Assembly (NCBI RefSeq): GCF_021441885.1
Contig: NZ_CP090438.1
Location: 1,798,001-1,862,000, forward strand
Direction of reading: 5' to 3'
Length of the DNA stretch: 64,000 nucleotides
DNA from: Vibrio maritimus
GTDB lineage: Bacteria; Pseudomonadota; Gammaproteobacteria; Enterobacterales; Vibrionaceae
Of the stretch, positions 46,726 to 53,886 are shown one piece after another. Both the position numbers and the translations under genes were made by a program. Within the stretch, counting starts at the first letter, position 1. The number at the start of each line of letters is the position of its first letter. Below the pieces are notes generated by a model. That model searched no databases. It was not told the DNA's origin and worked only from the letters and a program-made list of their open reading frames with translations.

Positions 46726-46758
46726 CCTCAACATAATTCCATGCAGATAATACGCACT
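46726..46758 (-). other. Right phage-host junction (phage XerD-like arm, host-side XerC arm)
   Basis: The phage arm TTATGTTGAGG and 11-nt spacer are joined to an XerC arm AGTGCGTATTA that runs into host DNA (AAAGGCATTAAA). Because the XerD arm and spacing are non-canonical, this end is not a working dif. It marks where strand exchange next to the XerC arm joined phage and chromosome. Confidence 0.82.
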
Positions 46759-46823
46759 AAAGGCATTAAATGTTAATAGTCAAAGAGCTAGATTTGAAAC
46801 CGCCAAATCTGCAACCCACCAGA

Positions 46824-46854
46824 CAAAAAAAGCCAGCAACATCATGGCTGGCTT
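46824..46854 (-). terminator. Terminator of the peptide-binding protein gene
   Basis: AAGCCAGC (46830-46837) pairs with GCTGGCTT (46847-46854), with an A7 run that becomes a T-run on the minus strand. It lies 25 bp beyond the stop. Confidence 0.85.
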
Positions 46855-46878
46855 GTTCCTTCAATTTCAGCGGTTTTG

Positions 46879-48501
46879 TTATTCGGCTTTCATGAACAAA
46901 TCTTTTGAATAGATTCGTCCTTCAACGTTATTCATTGGAAAGCCTCCAACAGTTGGCCTCACTAAACGCGCTTGCATGTAATAATAAATCGGTGCGATTG
47001 GCATATCTTCTGCCAACAAAGTTTCAGCTTGGTCATAGAACTTGGCGCGCTCCTCGTCACTGGTTGCTCCAAGCGCATTCACGATGATTTTATCGTACGC
47101 GTCGCTCTTGTAGAACGCTCGGTTGCCGGCGTTGTCTGATGTCATTAGGCTCAAGAATGTTGATGCTTCATTATAGTCACCACACCATGATGTTCTTAAC
47201 ACATCAAAGTTGCCTTCACGACGCGCGACCAAATACGATTTCCATTCTTGATTCTCCAACTCGACTTTCGCTCCTAAGTTCTTACCAAGCATTGACGCTA
47301 TTGCCACCGCAATAGCCTTATTGCTTTCACTAGTGTTATACAGCAGTTTAATATCTAATGGATTCTCTTCGCTGTAGCCGGCCTCAGAGAGTAACTTTTT
47401 AGCTTCCTCATCACGTTGTTTCTGACTCATCGCACTGTAATTTGGTTGGCTTGCTTCAAACCCTGCAACGTATTTGTGTGCAAAAGTATATGCAGGTAGA
47501 TTACCTACCTGAGTAACACCGTTTGTAATAACATCCCGCATTATCGTATAAGACACCGCCTTGCGAACACGCGGATCGTTAAATGGTGCCTTTGTCGTAT
47601 TAAATGCATAGTAATACGTGCACAGTAATGGAACTACGGTGTAAGACTCTGGTCGTTCTTTCTTTAGCTTCGGTGCCATCGCTGTCGGCACATCGGAAGT
47701 AATATCCACTTCGCCCGTTGCAAAACGGTTCATTGCAGCCGTTTGGCTTTCAAAAGGAATGTAAGTGACTTGGTTTAATACGGTATTATCGTTATCCCAA
47801 TATTGCTGGTTTCTAATAAGCTCAATCCGCTCATTAATAACCCAATTTTCTAATGTAAACGCGCCGTTTGATACCATATTGCCTGGTCGAGTCCACTTGT
47901 CTCCATATTCCGCTAGGGCCTCTTTATGAACAGGCATCATAGATGAATGAGCAGTCATCGCAACAAAGTACGGAACCTGACTCTCTAGTTCATACTGTAA
48001 AGTATGATCATCAAGTGCCCTAACCCCAAGTGAATCTAGAGAAGCCTTCCCATCTATAATAGATTGAATATTTTTAATTTTGGTGAGTTTCAAATACCAA
48101 CCGTTCGCTGATGCAAAATTAGGATCGGCAGCTCTTTTTAGACTGTAGACGAAATCATTAGCGGTAACCGGGTCTCCATTTGACCATTTCGCATCCTCTC
48201 TTAAATAGAACGTAAAAGTTTTGTTGTCTTCTGTACTCCAAGATTTTGCAACGCCTGGTATCACATTGCCGTCTTTGTCTTGGATAACTAATCCTTCAAA
48301 CAAATCCCTGAGCACGTGCATCTCTGGGAGACCTTCTGCATTTGCTGGATCCAAGGTTGCTACTTCTGCATCGTTACCGCGTACCAGTTTCTGAACCTCA
48401 GCTAAACGTGCATCTTCTGGTACCACTGCAGCTGATACAGAGAACGCCGCAGAGACCATCGCTGTAAGTAGCGAGACTTTCCATGAAATATGTTGCTTCA
48501 T
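46879..48501 (-). CDS. Periplasmic oligopeptide/murein-peptide binding protein (OppA/MppA-type)
   Basis: The 540-residue ABC-transporter solute-binding protein (SBP_bac_5 family) has a signal peptide ending in SVSAA. Family signatures are DLFEGLVIQDKDGNVIPGVAKSW, the FYLREDAKWSNGDPVTANDFVYSLKR block and FNTTKAPFNDPRVRKAVSY. It captures peptides in the periplasm for an Opp permease. No permease genes are adjacent, so it probably docks on a permease encoded elsewhere, as E. coli MppA does. The divergent neighbour is mpaA, a murein tripeptide amidase, which favours a murein-peptide (MppA-like) role over general peptide uptake. OppA and MppA cannot be separated by eye. Confidence 0.9.
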   Translation of the reverse strand: MKQHISWKVSLLTAMVSAAFSVSAAVVPEDARLAEVQKLVRGNDAEVATLDPANAEGLPEMHVLRDLFEGLVIQDKDGNVIPGVAKSWSTEDNKTFTFYLREDAKWSNGDPVTANDFVYSLKRAADPNFASANGWYLKLTKIKNIQSIIDGKASLDSLGVRALDDHTLQYELESQVPYFVAMTAHSSMMPVHKEALAEYGDKWTRPGNMVSNGAFTLENWVINERIELIRNQQYWDNDNTVLNQVTYIPFESQTAAMNRFATGEVDITSDVPTAMAPKLKKERPESYTVVPLLCTYYYAFNTTKAPFNDPRVRKAVSYTIMRDVITNGVTQVGNLPAYTFAHKYVAGFEASQPNYSAMSQKQRDEEAKKLLSEAGYSEENPLDIKLLYNTSESNKAIAVAIASMLGKNLGAKVELENQEWKSYLVARREGNFDVLRTSWCGDYNEASTFLSLMTSDNAGNRAFYKSDAYDKIIVNALGATSDEERAKFYDQAETLLAEDMPIAPIYYYMQARLVRPTVGGFPMNNVEGRIYSKDLFMKAE

Positions 48502-48664
48502 CCTAAACCGCCTGATTGGTATAAAGTAATAAATGCCCTACTGTATTCTTAACAAGCAAACACTCTTCAAGAATACGAGAGCTGTTAGATATTAATACTG
48601 TTTTAGTTATGGCATATATGCATCTAGAATGCCGTGAGGAAAGACAAGAAGTTGAGAGTGAGCT

Positions 48665-49408
48665 ATGAATAATGCTAATCAAAACAGGCCTATATTGCGT
48701 CCAAGACCCGAAAGAGCAGAGTTTCAACAAACACCCTTCACTTACGGGCATTCGGTCTTAGGTGCACCTCTACTCTACTTTGAAGGTTGTTCACCCAGGA
48801 AAAAGCGTGGCCTTATCCTCGCTGGAACGCATGGAGACGAAACAGCATCGATCGTCGCTTTATCTTGTGCGCTACGTTCGCTTCCTTCCGAGTATCTTAA
48901 ACACGATGTCATACTTTCCATGAACCCTGACGCTAACCAACTGGGAACTCGTGCCAATGCCAACCAAGTCGATCTTAATCGAGCGTTTCCGACTCAAACT
49001 TGGACCGATAAAGAGACTGTGTATAGATGGAGTTCTTCTGCGCGTGAGCGAGATGTAAAAGTAAAAACGGGAAACGCAGGTTCTTTGGAACCGGAGGTTG
49101 CTGCTCTAATTGAACTAATCGAAACCCGAAAGCCACGCTTTATTGTGTCACTGCATGAACCCCTAGCCTGCGTCGACGACCCGGAGGACTCAAAACTTGG
49201 GAACTGGCTATCACAACAATTTTCGCTGCCGCTAGTGAAACAGATCGGTTATGAAACACCCGGTTCATTTGGGAGTTGGTGTAACGAGAAGGAGTTAATT
49301 TGCATCACTCTTGAACTTCCCGCGATTTCTGCTGATGCCGCCATTGATAAATACCTCGGTGCGCTCATCGATTTATTAAGGCTAGACTACAACAACACAA
49401 TATATTAA
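48665..49408 (+). CDS. mpaA: Murein tripeptide amidase A (gamma-D-Glu-meso-DAP amidase)
   Basis: The 247-residue M14-type zinc carboxypeptidase cleaves the bond between D-glutamate and diaminopimelate in murein tripeptide during cell-wall recycling in the cytoplasm. Zinc ligands are visible as H56 and E59 in GTHGDE and H164 in VSLHEPL. RANANQVDLNR carries the substrate-binding arginines, and GYETPGSFGSW is a signature shared with E. coli MpaA along most of its length. No signal peptide is present, consistent with a cytoplasmic enzyme. The gene is divergent from the peptide-binding protein with a 163-bp shared promoter region, so uptake and cleavage of the tripeptide may be co-regulated. Confidence 0.93.
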   Translation: MNNANQNRPILRPRPERAEFQQTPFTYGHSVLGAPLLYFEGCSPRKKRGLILAGTHGDETASIVALSCALRSLPSEYLKHDVILSMNPDANQLGTRANANQVDLNRAFPTQTWTDKETVYRWSSSARERDVKVKTGNAGSLEPEVAALIELIETRKPRFIVSLHEPLACVDDPEDSKLGNWLSQQFSLPLVKQIGYETPGSFGSWCNEKELICITLELPAISADAAIDKYLGALIDLLRLDYNNTIY

Positions 49409-49513
49409 CACCACTTATTAGATTTTAGATAAATATTGACTATCAATCTAGATCAGAGAATTTAATAAAAGCAACATAATGCATTCACACGAATTCTCGA
49501 TAGGAATAATACG

Positions 49514-49642
49514 CTACGTAACAGTTACCAAACTTGAAAGCACTACCGCTACAATTATTAAGAGCTCAACACAAAAGCATTCAGCGAAATCAACTACAGC
49601 CTCACGTTGCATTGGTGCATTGTATGTCATGTAATTATCCAT
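49514..49642 (-). CDS. Possible 42-aa membrane mini-protein
   Basis: ATG at 49640-49642, stop TAG at 49514-49516. A polar N-terminus (MDNYMTYNAPMQREAVVDF) is followed by a hydrophobic span (ELLIIVAVVLSSLVTVT) at the very C-terminus, a plausible tail-anchored layout. AAGGA lies only one base before the ATG, which is too close. It follows the 31-aa ORF after 10 nt. No family is recognised; it may be chance or a decayed gene. Confidence 0.3.
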   Translation of the reverse strand: MDNYMTYNAPMQREAVVDFAECFCVELLIIVAVVLSSLVTVT

Positions 49643-49652
49643 ATCCTTGAAC

Positions 49653-49748
49653 TTAGTTGTCACCCATACGCGCATCATTTTTCAACCAAATAACTTCCAC
49701 AAAACCAATAAGCAAAAAGCCAGCCTGAGCGATATAAATCACACCCAT
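49653..49748 (-). CDS. Possible 31-aa membrane mini-protein
   Basis: ATG at 49746-49748, stop TAA. A single hydrophobic helix (VIYIAQAGFLLIGFVEVIWL) is followed by a charged KNDARMGDN tail, giving a normal inside-positive single-span protein. No strong ribosome site is visible. Its composition is unusually good for a random AT-rich ORF, but conservation is unknown. Confidence 0.3.
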   Translation of the reverse strand: MGVIYIAQAGFLLIGFVEVIWLKNDARMGDN

Positions 49749-49909
49749 AAATTCACAATAAAAATACTAAATTACTTTTATAAATTTTTATTGTGTTTAT
49801 TTCATTTTTAACTTTACACGATAAAGAAAATATTCAATCCTTATCCCAACGCAAAGACACGATGTCTTTTAATTAAATACTAATTAAGCTTGTAGAAAAG
49901 GAGATTTCT

Positions 49910-50161
49910 ATGACTCTACCAATTGAATGGTTCAAAAATAGCTACGTACGTGTGCAGAAGTGGGATGCGGAAGGACTTTCATTAATTGAAGCAGAATCAG
50001 CACTGGAGACCTACTTAACGGATAACAACCCTATTTCCCTAGAAATGGCTGATTACATTGCTGAGAATTGGACATGTCGTCGTATTCAAATGCTAGACTC
50101 AGAATCCCGTAGGACACTAATGAAGATTTGGGATGAGCGGGAAATTGCCGCTAAAGCATAG
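49910..50161 (+). CDS. Conserved-looking hypothetical protein, 83 aa
   Basis: It has a strong ribosome site (AAAAGGAG, 6 nt before the ATG) and a soluble, acidic product starting MTLPIEWFKNSYVRVQKWD. Helices are rich in Glu and Trp and there is one cysteine (WTCRRIQML). It has no signal peptide or membrane segment. I recognise no family. It stands alone between an AT-rich upstream region and a bidirectional terminator, so it is a monocistronic unit. Function is unknown. Confidence 0.75.
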   Translation: MTLPIEWFKNSYVRVQKWDAEGLSLIEAESALETYLTDNNPISLEMADYIAENWTCRRIQMLDSESRRTLMKIWDEREIAAKA

Positions 50162-50206
50162 TCATTTTTTGATCACGCCTGCTTTAGTTATAGTGCATTA
50201 GATAAT

Positions 50207-50240
50207 CTAAAAAAAAAAGGGCATAAATGCCCTTTCTTTT
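50207..50240. terminator. Bidirectional terminator between convergent genes
   Basis: GGGCAT (50219-50224) pairs with ATGCCC (50227-50232), extended by AAA/TTT. An A-run lies on the left and a T-rich tract on the right. It serves the rightward 83-aa gene and the leftward DUF3634-like gene. Confidence 0.85.
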
Positions 50241-50246
50241 TCTATG

Positions 50247-50558
50247 CTAACGGCTCTTTTTTCGACCTTTAGATTTGAAGCTTTGGTGAGGGAATATGTT
50301 TCTAATTCTTTGCTGTATGTTCTTGGAAATCGTTTTACTGAACTTGAGTTTCATCCCGCTTCGAGTCTGGTATACCTTCAACTCTCCGCTTGTTTTATCT
50401 CTTTCTACGATCTCTTTTAAATTGTGCTTAAACGTTGGCGGTAAGTGCCCTTTCGTATGGGTGATCTCACCTTGGTCCATCTTTACGACTAAAGATGGTC
50501 TATCTATGGCAACAAGCCAAAAGACTAATATGGCACCAACTAAAACGACATACAGCAT
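50247..50558 (-). CDS. DUF3634-like membrane-anchored protein
   Basis: The 103-residue product has an N-terminal hydrophobic anchor (MLYVVLVGAILVFWLVA), then a DRPSLVVKM segment, and a very basic C-terminus (FKSKGRKKSR). It is most like the DUF3634 proteins of Vibrionaceae, a tentative family call from memory. It begins 14 nt after the matP stop, so the two genes are probably co-transcribed. The basic tail could contact nucleic acid or the membrane surface. Function is unknown. Confidence 0.78.
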   Translation of the reverse strand: MLYVVLVGAILVFWLVAIDRPSLVVKMDQGEITHTKGHLPPTFKHNLKEIVERDKTSGELKVYQTRSGMKLKFSKTISKNIQQRIRNIFPHQSFKSKGRKKSR

Positions 50559-50572
50559 CCTTAACCCCTATT

Positions 50573-51022
50573 TTAATCACCGAGTAACTTACTCAAGTCC
50601 TCTTTCAAACTACTAACCTTTTGCGTCGCCTTTTCACTTCTAGATGCTTCGCTCAGCAAGTATTCGATCGCTTCTGATAGTGTACATCCCAGATCATTGG
50701 CACGATGAGAAAGCTTTTCCCATACACGAAAATCCAAATCGATGGATTTCTTTTTGGTATGTACTTGTTCGGCATTGTAGTGACGCTTTCGCTTCGCCCG
50801 AATAGCTTGCTTTAGCTTGTTATCTAACTCAACCGACATGTGTTCATTGATCCAATCAAGGACCAGAGTAGGTTCATGCTCAAGTTGCTTAAGCTTCGAT
50901 ACTGCGTGTTCAATTTCGCTTGTATCTACATAACGAGTGATGTTCTCACCTTCACGCCACTTTTTTGTTAAATACTGCCACTTCCAACCACATTCTAAGT
51001 TTTCAAGTTGTTGGTATTTCAT
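50573..51022 (-). CDS. matP: Macrodomain Ter organizer protein MatP
   Basis: The 149-residue protein closely parallels E. coli MatP: MKYQQLENLECGWKWQYL at the start, REGENITRY, RAKRKRHYNAEQVHTKKKSIDL in the middle (basic DNA-contact region leading into the ribbon-helix-helix) and a C-terminal coiled-coil tail ending SSLKEDLSKLLGD. MatP binds matS sites across the terminus, condenses the Ter region and ties it to the division machinery, delaying sister separation. Its presence 4 kb from a dif-integrated phage array fits Ter location. A 12-of-13 matS match lies 27 bp upstream of its start (51049-51061), raising the chance of autoregulation. Confidence 0.96.
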   Translation of the reverse strand: MKYQQLENLECGWKWQYLTKKWREGENITRYVDTSEIEHAVSKLKQLEHEPTLVLDWINEHMSVELDNKLKQAIRAKRKRHYNAEQVHTKKKSIDLDFRVWEKLSHRANDLGCTLSEAIEYLLSEASRSEKATQKVSSLKEDLSKLLGD

Positions 51023-51048
51023 TGGTTTGCATCCCTACTCTGTTTACA

Positions 51049-51061
51049 GTGACAGCGTAAC
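51049..51061. other. matS: Probable matS site upstream of matP
   Basis: GTGACAGCGTAAC matches GTGACRNYGTCAC at 12 of 13 positions. It lies in the divergent matP/ycbZ region. Confidence 0.6.
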
Positions 51062-51193
51062 CCAAGTTACTAAACTTCTCAATAATAAAGGTTGTTTTAT
51101 GAGATTTTGCTCGCTTTACGTCGGCTCGAAAAACTAACGTTACAGCCCTATTCATTGTATACTTCGTGCAAATCTAAATTAAGTAAAGACATA

Positions 51194-52831
51194 ATGAATC
51201 AAGTCTCTTGGCAAGAAGTTTGCCCCCTGTACAACGATTTTAGCGATCTCCTAGACACTGCTTCCACTCTCCCTCCGATTGAGCCTATTGAGTTACAACC
51301 GCGTCTCAAAGCTGCGCTGTCCTACTTCGTTTCAGACAATTGCCCTTCGAAAGTGCTAGTGATTAAAGATGGAGATAGCTTAGCTTATCGACAACTGGTT
51401 AGCGATTCGATCGAAAAGCTTGGTCACAGTACAATTATTGGCGTTGAAGCGAACCCAGACCTACTTTTGGACCGCTATAAAAATGTGCAAGGTGAAAACC
51501 AAATTTCTAGGGGCCTTGTCTCGCAAGCTAATAAAGGTGTTTTAGTATGTTCCGCTCAGAGCGCACTGGCAAACCTTGGTGTATGGACCAATCTAAAGTC
51601 TCTGTTGCAAGGTGCTAAGCTTGAGTGCCTAGCAGTGGACTCAGAGAATGTGTCGGTACAACCACCAACATTTAGCTCAGATTTCAAGCTGGTGATTATC
51701 GGTGATCGTGAACAACTTTCAGATTTAGACCTGATAGATAGCGATTACCGTTCTGGATTTATGCAGTACACCGAAGTCGAAAGCGATTTAAAAGTCACCC
51801 AAACGAGCGCAGAGCAATACCTGTCGTTCGTAAACTATGTGGTTCGCACTTGTCTCGGGGAAAAGCAACTCGACCGTTCAGCTTATCTCAAACTCCTGCA
51901 AGCCGGTGCGCGTGAGACCGAGGATAAGCAATACTGGCCACTGTCACTTGATTGGCACAAAGCGTTGTTATGCGAAGCATCATCCTATAGTCACACTTCT
52001 GTGATATCTTGCGAGCATATCGAGTCAGCAATCGATGCAAAGCGAAATCGTGAGTCGTATTTACCTGAGCGTGCTATCGATGACATTTTAGAAGGTCAAG
52101 TCGTTATCGAAACCCAAGGAAAGCAAGTGGGTCAAGTCAATGGATTGACCGTCATTGATATCCCAGGCCACCCTATTTCTTATGGTGAGCCGGCACGTAT
52201 TTCATGTGTCGTTCACTTTGGCGATGGTGACATTTCGGACGTAGAACGCAAAGTAGACCTTGGTGGCAATATCCATGCAAAAGGCATGATGATCATGCAA
52301 GCATTTGTCTCATCTGAGCTCGACTTGGATGCACCTCTGCCTTATTCAGCTTCAATTGTATTTGAGCAATCATATTGTGAAGTTGACGGAGACAGCGCCT
52401 CACTTGCTGAGCTTTGCTCTTTAGTTAGTGCCTTGTCAGGTTATCCTATCGACCAGCAAATCGCTGTAACCGGAGCAGTCGATCAGTTTGGTCGCGTCCA
52501 AGCCGTAGGTGGCCTCAATGAGAAAGTCGAAGGCTTTTACAATGTGTGTAAGCACCAAGGCCTTACTGGCAAACAAGGTGTCATCTTGCCCAAGACAAAT
52601 GTACAGCACTTGGCATTGAACAAAGAGCTTGTTGAAAGCATCAAGAACGGAGAATTTCACATCTGGTCAGCGACACACGTTGATGAAGTCATCCCACTTT
52701 TACTTGGTAAACCTTTCAATAGTGAAAGTGAAGAAAGTGTGATTGGCAAGATTGCTGAACGTATTGAAAACTTTGAAAAACATGAGATGCCAGAATCAAT
52801 TGTGACAAGGATTAAAAACTGGTTTGTCTAG
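51194..52831 (+). CDS. ycbZ: Lon-related protease, YcbZ-type
   Basis: The start is set at the ATG at 51194 (MNQVSWQEV); a 34-codon upstream extension has no ribosome site and unlikely composition. The 545-residue protein has a degenerate N-terminal region where Lon has its ATPase and a C-terminal S16 protease domain. The catalytic dyad is S401 in VDGDSAS and K444 in GGLNEKVEGF, 43 residues apart as in Lon. G-AVDQFGRVQAVGG is the usual linker. Such proteins are called putative ATP-dependent proteases, although a functional Walker A motif is not evident. It is divergent from matP and upstream of fabA, the same neighbourhood as in E. coli. Confidence 0.9.
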   Translation: MNQVSWQEVCPLYNDFSDLLDTASTLPPIEPIELQPRLKAALSYFVSDNCPSKVLVIKDGDSLAYRQLVSDSIEKLGHSTIIGVEANPDLLLDRYKNVQGENQISRGLVSQANKGVLVCSAQSALANLGVWTNLKSLLQGAKLECLAVDSENVSVQPPTFSSDFKLVIIGDREQLSDLDLIDSDYRSGFMQYTEVESDLKVTQTSAEQYLSFVNYVVRTCLGEKQLDRSAYLKLLQAGARETEDKQYWPLSLDWHKALLCEASSYSHTSVISCEHIESAIDAKRNRESYLPERAIDDILEGQVVIETQGKQVGQVNGLTVIDIPGHPISYGEPARISCVVHFGDGDISDVERKVDLGGNIHAKGMMIMQAFVSSELDLDAPLPYSASIVFEQSYCEVDGDSASLAELCSLVSALSGYPIDQQIAVTGAVDQFGRVQAVGGLNEKVEGFYNVCKHQGLTGKQGVILPKTNVQHLALNKELVESIKNGEFHIWSATHVDEVIPLLLGKPFNSESEESVIGKIAERIENFEKHEMPESIVTRIKNWFV

Positions 52832-52902
52832 TCGTGGTCGGACTTGTCTAGCGTACACCTGTTCACTAAGATGGCCTAACGAAAATTTGGAGTAATTATA
52901 TA

Positions 52903-53421
52903 ATGCAAAACAGACGTGATTCTTATAGCCGTGAAGACCTTCTAGCCTCTAGCCGTGGAGAACTATTCGGCGAGGGCTACCCTCAACTACCAGCACCTAA
53001 CATGCTGATGATGGACCGTGTGACAAAAATGTCGGAAACTGAAGGTGACTTTGGCAAAGGTCTGATCGTTGCGGAACTCGATATTACTCCTGACCTATGG
53101 TTCTTCGATTGTCACTTCATCGGTGATCCAGTAATGCCAGGATGTCTTGGCCTTGATGCAATGTGGCAACTTGTTGGCTTCTACCTAGGTTGGATTGGCG
53201 GTGAAGGCAAAGGTCGTGCACTAGGTGTTGGTGAGCTTAAGTTTACTGGTCAAGTACTACCCACTGCTAAGAAAGTAACGTACGAACTGCACATGAAGCG
53301 TGTGGTAAATCGTAAGCTGGTTATGGGTATTGCTGACGGTCGAGTACTTGTTGATGGTAAAGAAATCTACGTAGCAAAAGATTTGAAAGTCGGTCTGTTT
53401 AAAGACACTTCTGCTTTCTGA
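52903..53421 (+). CDS. fabA: 3-hydroxydecanoyl-ACP dehydratase/isomerase
   Basis: The 172-residue enzyme dehydrates 3-hydroxydecanoyl-ACP and isomerises the product to cis-3-decenoyl-ACP, the branch point to unsaturated fatty acids. The active-site histidine is H71 in DCHFIGDPVMPG and the aspartate is D85 in CLGLDAMWQ. FVG-type hot-dog fold strings (GRALGVGELKFTGQV) are clear. TTGGAG lies about 9 nt before the ATG. It is 71 bp after the ycbZ-type gene and could be co-transcribed. A TTCG-loop terminator follows. Confidence 0.97.
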   Translation: MQNRRDSYSREDLLASSRGELFGEGYPQLPAPNMLMMDRVTKMSETEGDFGKGLIVAELDITPDLWFFDCHFIGDPVMPGCLGLDAMWQLVGFYLGWIGGEGKGRALGVGELKFTGQVLPTAKKVTYELHMKRVVNRKLVMGIADGRVLVDGKEIYVAKDLKVGLFKDTSAF

Positions 53422-53439
53422 GATAGAATTTCAATAAGC

Positions 53440-53465
53440 GACTCTTCGGAGTCGTTTATTTTTAG
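53440..53465 (+). terminator. fabA terminator
   Basis: CGACTC-TTCG-GAGTCG (53440-53455) is followed by TTTATTTTT; the UUCG tetraloop makes it strong. Confidence 0.9.
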
Positions 53466-53502
53466 TTAAAATTATTAGTTATAGTGCGTTAGAGGCTTCA
53501 TT

Positions 53503-53525
53503 AAAAGGCCTCTTTTGAGGCCCTT
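53503..53525 (-). terminator. rmf terminator
   Basis: GGCCTC (53507-53512) pairs with GAGGCC (53517-53522). The flanking A4 on the left gives a T-run on the minus strand. Confidence 0.75.
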
Positions 53526-53548
53526 TGTTACTTCAATTTCGCTCCCGA

Positions 53549-53722
53549 CTACTTGAAGAGTCCTGATTGTTTATCATCTCTCGCGTCACGCCAACCGCCA
53601 AGCCAATATGACTTTGCATCCATTTGTTGATAGGGACAGGCTTCCATCGATCGCCCATTCAATCCAGCTTTGTAACCCTGTGATTGAGCTCGTTCTAGAC
53701 GATCACGCTTTTGTCTCTTCAT
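53549..53722 (-). CDS. rmf: Ribosome modulation factor
   Basis: The 57-residue protein pairs 70S ribosomes into inactive 100S dimers in stationary phase. The start at the ATG for MKRQKRDRLERAQSQGYKAG is preferred over a TTG seven codons upstream: it matches E. coli RMF exactly at MKRQKRDRLERA and has GAGGA 8 nt upstream. Conserved GRSMEACPYQ and YWLGGWRDA segments are present. It lies next to fabA, as in E. coli. Stationary-phase (ppGpp) control is known for the family; no specific promoter could be confirmed in the 160 bp upstream. Confidence 0.96.
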   Translation of the reverse strand: MKRQKRDRLERAQSQGYKAGLNGRSMEACPYQQMDAKSYWLGGWRDARDDKQSGLFK

Positions 53723-53835
53723 AGTACGGTCCTCGCTATACAAAATCGGTTTCCCGACTTTCTATCATTAAAGATTTGTGGAGCTTTTGTGACTCCTCTT
53801 TAATAATTACGCATTTTTCCGCTGATCTCAAGATA

Positions 53836-53872
53836 CAAAAAATCCCAGATTCAGAACTGTGAACCTGGGATT
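53836..53872 (-). terminator. Terminator of the DUF3466 gene
   Basis: AATCCCAG (53841-53848) pairs with CTGGGATT (53865-53872); the A6 run on the left gives the T-run of the leftward transcript. Confidence 0.85.
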
Positions 53873-53886
53873 TTCGTCACTTGTGA

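Larger units (their letters stand above)
9341..46744. repeat. Tandem array of four 9,351-bp filamentous prophage genomes
   Basis: Each phage ORF recurs at exactly +9351, +18702 and +28053 with the same translation. Junctions fall at the shared string AGATAATACGCACTAAA at 9341, 18692, 28043, 37394 and 46745. The constant period shows there are no indels between copies. Spot comparison of bases found no substitution, although every base was not checked. Confidence 0.95.
37394..46744 (-). mobile_element. Inovirus prophage copy 4
   Basis: Last 9,351-bp unit. After its right end the XerC arm TAATACGCACT-AAA (46748-46761) continues into unique host sequence. By the insertion model this is the oldest integrant. 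Confidence 0.93.
49409..49909. other. 500-bp AT-rich gap with two doubtful short ORFs
   Basis: No long gene is visible. The minus strand holds two short hydrophobic ORFs (49653-49748 and 49514-49642), listed separately. The rightmost part (about 49750-49905) is very AT-rich and presumably carries the promoter of the 83-aa gene, whose ribosome site AAAAGGAG lies at the end. Confidence 0.5.
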
